DNA of 45,157 nt. Origin: Fidelibacterota bacterium UBA7301 (GTDB taxonomy: Bacteria; Fidelibacterota; Marinisomatia; Marinisomatales; TCS55). A program made the position numbers and the translations under genes. A model generated the notes under the pieces. It was not told where the DNA came from and searched no databases. It saw only the letters and a program-made list of their open reading frames with translations. How positions within the stretch are numbered: position 1 is the first letter of the stretch; every line of letters starts with the position of its first letter. The DNA lies in NCBI GenBank assembly GCA_002471845.1, contig DKQT01000023.1:1-45157 (forward strand), given 5' to 3'. Shown here in pieces: positions 42,601-45,157 of the stretch.

Positions 42601-43281
42601 TTCATCGTATTCAAGGTAGATCTCGCTGCCGGCGATAGTTTGGTTATTGTCCACAATTTTCGGCTTTATGCGGAGCACGGTTTTGCCATTTTCCCGGTCG
42701 TAAATTGCTTCACCACAGGTGGCTAGGCGGCCTTCTTCTGTTATGGTTACATTCCCCCGGGCGGCGTAGGAAACTCCGTCCACTTCCGGTAAATCCACAT
42801 ATTCAATACGATCCCCCTTAATGGTTTGTTTATCCTGGATGAGGATGGCGTTGCCATTGGCAGAACCGCTGTCCAGTTCGGAGAAATAGAAGAGGGTGTC
42901 CGCCACCAGGCTGTAAGTGGTATCCCAGACATGGGTATTGCTGTAGGCGATCATGATATCCTTGGGGGAGTCCACAAAAAGGGAGTCGCAAGTGAGGTTC
43001 TGGGCGTCCTTCACCATGGATACATTGCCGAATAAAAAACTCTGTTCTGTGCGCTGGTTGAAGCGGGCCCAGTCACAGTTCATGGTCATTTCACCTTTCT
43101 TGAAAATAACATTCCCTTTTAGGTACTGCATGGATGTACTGTTCACGGTGATGTTCTCCAAGATATCCGCCTGCTTCAGGCGGAGGCGGTCGTCCTGGGC
43201 GGAAAGAGACGCAATAATGAAAATGAAAAGGCAAATGGCCTTCACCATAACACATGTATTGGACTGAAAAAACTGTTTCAT
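39676..43281 (-). CDS. lptD: LPS-assembly outer-membrane protein LptD
   Basis: 1201 residues, long for LptD (E. coli is under 800). Signal peptide at about 14-28 (VKAICLFIFIIASLSAQ), an N-terminal OstA/LptA-like jelly roll (about 30-450) with repeats such as NVIFKKGEMTMNCDWARFN, then the barrel domain with IPIFGLPFGVFPHQKGRRHSG and many alternating beta strands. LptD inserts lipopolysaccharide into the outer leaflet, so the cell is a diderm. The first 450 residues are longer than usual, suggesting an extended periplasmic jelly roll. ATGA overlap with rarA. Confidence 0.92.
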   Translation of the reverse strand: MKQFFQSNTCVMVKAICLFIFIIASLSAQDDRLRLKQADILENITVNSTSMQYLKGNVIFKKGEMTMNCDWARFNQRTEQSFLFGNVSMVKDAQNLTCDSLFVDSPKDIMIAYSNTHVWDTTYSLVADTLFYFSELDSGSANGNAILIQDKQTIKGDRIEYVDLPEVDGVSYAARGNVTITEEGRLATCGEAIYDRENGKTVLRIKPKIVDNNQTIAGSEIYLEYDEEVLKSLFIPNEAHATHPSKGVREWIEVADGDTTTYQDSLSFSDDMTGSILRGFFLDGNLDSMRLEGMATTLYHIFEDSVYQGKNEASGDTITMKFGENDLEKIFVSGGSQGTYTPDSTGADVDGPVVYESEDIEYDVANEFTDLHGDAIIDYTNVNLTAGFINVAWRNNLLKALPESKRDTTYGRIRPSMVEAGEEPMVGDTMVYNLETRHGKVIHGKTKAQDGYYHGQEIRNQSMDVFYIDDAAYTTCELDEPHFHFESKNMKMINEDKVVARPIILYIANIPIFGLPFGVFPHQKGRRHSGWIMPSYGTDARWGGYINGLGYFWAPNDYFDSKFTMSLYDRDGVTLRSNNTYSKRYAYSGSFSLETKQIFSGSVPPEERDFSKLYKNKQSDYVVRWSHNQKMRNNQSAAVSASYYSSGDYNRRTGIEQSKRLNQQAVSNATYSKRWPKSKNSLSLNLSSRRDLMAERKIDLNSVFYTNPSRAGQQVNITNNTLPQMAFSHSQRALFPTKAKKKKWYNNINYHYSSRFTNNLKNYYESEAYALDDTTTAYRWKMDANENPTAQTFADYFMSHSSGLNMSAKIFKYLNVSPNIQLKSDWVNRTYIGAIDTTGKINKNEVKGFAARTTGSFNLSMSTQVYGLFPVKIGKINSIRHTIAPSVGYSYRPDFSQEVFGANPGYYEIIQQDNGEVVYFDRFSGTMAGGTPRGESQSMNISMNNVFQAKIVDGDKERKQDLFSWRTGTSRNFVADEFQWSNISSSVRANVSKKLNLDFSMVHDWYDFDKEKNMRINKFKTSGGVPTPRLINASFSTGFRFAGKRLSFDPEEETTEEDTTETEERMDGANLLGMYMGGGDTGQKNTGELWSTSASFRFSYNNANPNNTNKTFWMSTNSTIHVTENWKVNYNARFDLINQDLVSHTFSIYRDLHCWELSLNWTPSGYASGVYLKLNVKSPNLRDLKLEQRGGTFSRPSLFDR

Positions 43282-44579
43282 TCAGAATGTCGTTTCGGCC
43301 AAAGTTTTTTCAGCCGACCCCGGATATACTCTTCATATCCTAACTCCGTGGGGCGGTAAAAGGTTTCCTGCTTTCCTTCAGGAAAATAGTTTACATCCAC
43401 GAAATGATCCGGGTGATTATGGGGGTAATTATAATCTTTACCATAGTCCAATCCCTTCATGAGTTCTGTGGGCGCGTTTCGTAAATGGAGGGGTACACCA
43501 GGGGTCCCTTCTTGATGGACTTTGGCCATGGCTTGATTCACGGCCATATAACTGGCGTTGGATTTCGGCGCTGAAGCCAAATAAGTTGTTACTTGGGATA
43601 AAATTATTGATGCTTCTGGCATCCCGATCATGTGCACCGCCTGGAAACCAGAAGTGGCGATGGTGAATCCTTGGGGGTCGGCGTTGCCGATATCTTCCGA
43701 CGCTAATATAATGAGGCGCCGGGCGATGAATTCGGGCTTTTCGCCCCCCTCCAGCATGACCGCCAGCCAATACACCGCCGCATCGGGGTCGCTCCCCCGA
43801 ACTGACTTAATGAAAGCGGAAATAGTGTCATAGTGATAATCCCCGGTCTTATCATAAAGTTGTGTTTTGTTCTGGAGGGCTTCATTCAATAATTTTTTTG
43901 TGATAGTACCTTCATTACCGACCATACTAGCGACCAGTTCCAATGTATTCAATAATTTTCGCGCATCACCGCCGCTGGATTGAATCAACATCATTTTGAC
44001 ATTCTTGCTGATTTTGACCTTTCCCTTTGATAAAAGAATGTCATTTTTTTTAGCCCGGACTAAAACCTCATTTAACTGGTTTTCAGTTAAGGGTTTCAGG
44101 GTTAGGACTCTGCAGCGGGAAAGGAGGGGAGAGATTACCTCAAAGGATGGATTTTCGGTGGTGGCGCCGATGAGGGTGACCACTCCTTCTTCCACCGCGT
44201 GGAGCAGAGCATCCTGCTGAGATTTACTAAAGCGGTGAATTTCGTCAATGAAAAAAATAGTGGGCTTGCCCAAGTCCCGGTTGGCCGCTCCCTTTTTTAT
44301 CACTGTCCTTAAATCTTTTACACCACTGGAAACGGCAGAAATTTCATGGATCTCTGCTTTCAGACTATTTGCGATGATCCGCGCTAAAGTGGTTTTTCCC
44401 GTCCCGGGTGGACCCCAGAAAATGTGGGAAAATAGCTGTTTCTTTGACAAAAGTTTAGAAAGGATTTTGTCTGAACCTACTAAGTGGGATTGCCCGATAA
44501 ATTCTTCTAATGTACTGGGTCGGACCCTATCCGCCAGGGGAGGCAAATGCCGGCTAAAAAGCGTTGGTGTGGCTGACAT
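43278..44579 (-). CDS. rarA: Replication-associated recombination protein A
   Basis: 433 residues. AAA+ clamp-loader-like ATPase: Walker A GPPGTGKTT at 56-64, Walker B FFIDEIHRF, sensor GATTENPSFEV, and the C-terminal segment DYNYPHNHPDHFVDVNYFPEG typical of the RarA/MgsA family. It acts at stalled replication forks. The start region is MSATPTLFSRHLPPLADRVRPSTLEEFIGQ. Stop overlaps the lptD start. Confidence 0.96.
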   Translation of the reverse strand: MSATPTLFSRHLPPLADRVRPSTLEEFIGQSHLVGSDKILSKLLSKKQLFSHIFWGPPGTGKTTLARIIANSLKAEIHEISAVSSGVKDLRTVIKKGAANRDLGKPTIFFIDEIHRFSKSQQDALLHAVEEGVVTLIGATTENPSFEVISPLLSRCRVLTLKPLTENQLNEVLVRAKKNDILLSKGKVKISKNVKMMLIQSSGGDARKLLNTLELVASMVGNEGTITKKLLNEALQNKTQLYDKTGDYHYDTISAFIKSVRGSDPDAAVYWLAVMLEGGEKPEFIARRLIILASEDIGNADPQGFTIATSGFQAVHMIGMPEASIILSQVTTYLASAPKSNASYMAVNQAMAKVHQEGTPGVPLHLRNAPTELMKGLDYGKDYNYPHNHPDHFVDVNYFPEGKQETFYRPTELGYEEYIRGRLKKLWPKRHSE

Positions 44580-44671
44580 GATCGAATATAACAGTATTCA
44601 TGTGAAGAAATTTACGCTAATTCAAATCAGTCAATAGATGTAAACTTCCGCCTTTCTACGGGAGAAAAAAC

Positions 44672-45076
44672 ATGAAAAATACTTTAAAAATATTCGCTTT
44701 GGCAGCCGTACTTCTGGTTGCCGGGTGCAGTAAGGAAAAAGAAACCATGAACGGTGAATTAATCATTGAAGATCTTGTTGTGGGCAAAGGCGCTGAAGCC
44801 GTCCGCCATAGTATTGTGACAGTGAATTATACGGGCTGGCTGAAAGATGGGACGAAATTTGACTCTTCTTTGAATCCCGGCAGGGAACCATTCCGCTTCA
44901 CCGTTGGGGCCGGGCAGGTTATAAAAGGATGGGATGAAGGTATCCCCGGTATGAAAGTAGGCGGTAGGCGGAAATTAACAATTCCGCCAAATATGGGATA
45001 TGGGAACCAGGATATGGGCATCATCCCGCCGAACTCAACCCTGGTATTTGAAGTAGATTTACTCGGTGTTGAGTAA
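44672..45076 (+). CDS. FKBP-type peptidyl-prolyl isomerase lipoprotein
   Basis: 134 residues. Lipoprotein signal MKNTLKIFAL...VAGC (Cys 19) leads into a single FKBP domain: VTVNYTGWLKDGTKFDSS, FTVGAGQVIKGWDEGI, KLTIPPNMGYG, and the C-terminal LVFEVDLLGVE, containing the usual aromatic pocket residues (Y, F, W, Y). It helps fold exported proteins at the membrane. GGGAG ribosome site upstream; divergent from rarA across a 92-base gap. Confidence 0.94.
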   Translation: MKNTLKIFALAAVLLVAGCSKEKETMNGELIIEDLVVGKGAEAVRHSIVTVNYTGWLKDGTKFDSSLNPGREPFRFTVGAGQVIKGWDEGIPGMKVGGRRKLTIPPNMGYGNQDMGIIPPNSTLVFEVDLLGVE

Positions 45077-45115
45077 TCCTTTATAACGCTTTTTAATAAA
45101 GATAATAATATAAAG

Positions 45116-45157
45116 AGCCACTGAGCGGGATCGAACCGCTGACCTACGCATTACGAA
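45116..45157 (-). tRNA. tRNA-Thr (anticodon CGU), partial
   Basis: The 3' half of a minus-strand tRNA running off the window end. Anticodon loop TTCGTAA (anticodon CGT) is the last seven bases; stem TGCGT, variable loop AGGTC, T-arm AGCGG-TTCGATC-CCGCT, acceptor CAGTGGC, discriminator T. No CCA encoded. The 5' half lies outside. Confidence 0.9.

Noticed and set aside
1..45157. CRISPR arrays, IS elements, prophage or integrase genes
   Set aside because: No regularly spaced repeats, no transposase or integrase domain and no terminal inverted repeats were seen.

Overview
The window looks like ordinary chromosome of a Gram-negative bacterium with an accessory cassette at its left end. A full LptD gene shows an outer membrane. 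Many lipoprotein and signal-peptide genes, a DUF5916 barrel protein, a zinc-ribbon/DUF2007 protein and moderate G+C (about 42% in a counted core stretch) fit an uncultivated marine lineage of the FCB/Marinimicrobia kind. That placement is inference from gene style; no marker was compared. No IS element, prophage or CRISPR array was seen.

Layout. 73-192: a broken lipoprotein start. 232-3580 (-): a three-gene haem cassette (di-haem cytochrome c, MauG-like peroxidase, beta-helix/cytochrome c fusion), clearly G+C-richer than its surroundings and lying just past the 3' end of tRNA-Lys(UUU). 3864-5937 (-): queC-queE-queD-queF, from dihydroneopterin triphosphate to preQ1. 6049-8209: a small lipoprotein, then an exported pair, a Tat-type class V aminotransferase and a RidA lipoprotein. 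8349-12793 (+): two large envelope proteins. 12794-13750: tRNA-Lys(CUU), a candidate new structured RNA, and tmRNA. 13748-20467 (-): a housekeeping run (phosphoesterase, cysteine desulfurase, mnmA, small exported protein, LytR_C protein, rsfS, argS, marC). 20655-22829 (+): PfkB kinase and TPR lipoprotein, converging on a DUF58/MoxR pair (22915-24859, -). 24977-26802 (+): rlmN and a purine nucleoside phosphorylase. 26811-34483 (-): gamma-glutamyltransferase, amino-acid permease, D-aminoacylase lipoprotein, PepSY protein, a remnant of an isoaspartyl peptidase, a YccA/Bax-inhibitor protein and glyS. 34681-44579 (-): ccmH-like, topA, hisS, DUF2007, lptD, rarA. 44672-45076 (+): FKBP lipoprotein; the window ends inside a tRNA-Thr(CGU).

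Themes. The cassette carries five CXXCH haem sites in three exported proteins and is the best candidate for an undescribed system. The aminotransferase/RidA pair suggests enamine clean-up outside the cytoplasm. The 26.8-32.4 kb block collects enzymes for unusual peptide bonds (gamma-glutamyl, N-acyl-D-amino, formerly isoaspartyl). Cysteine desulfurase next to MnmA fits sulfur delivery for tRNA thiolation. Non-coding signals include a likely RNA with mutually exclusive stems upstream of tmRNA, a heptamer repeat across the DUF58 start, and two kinds of palindromic intergenic element.
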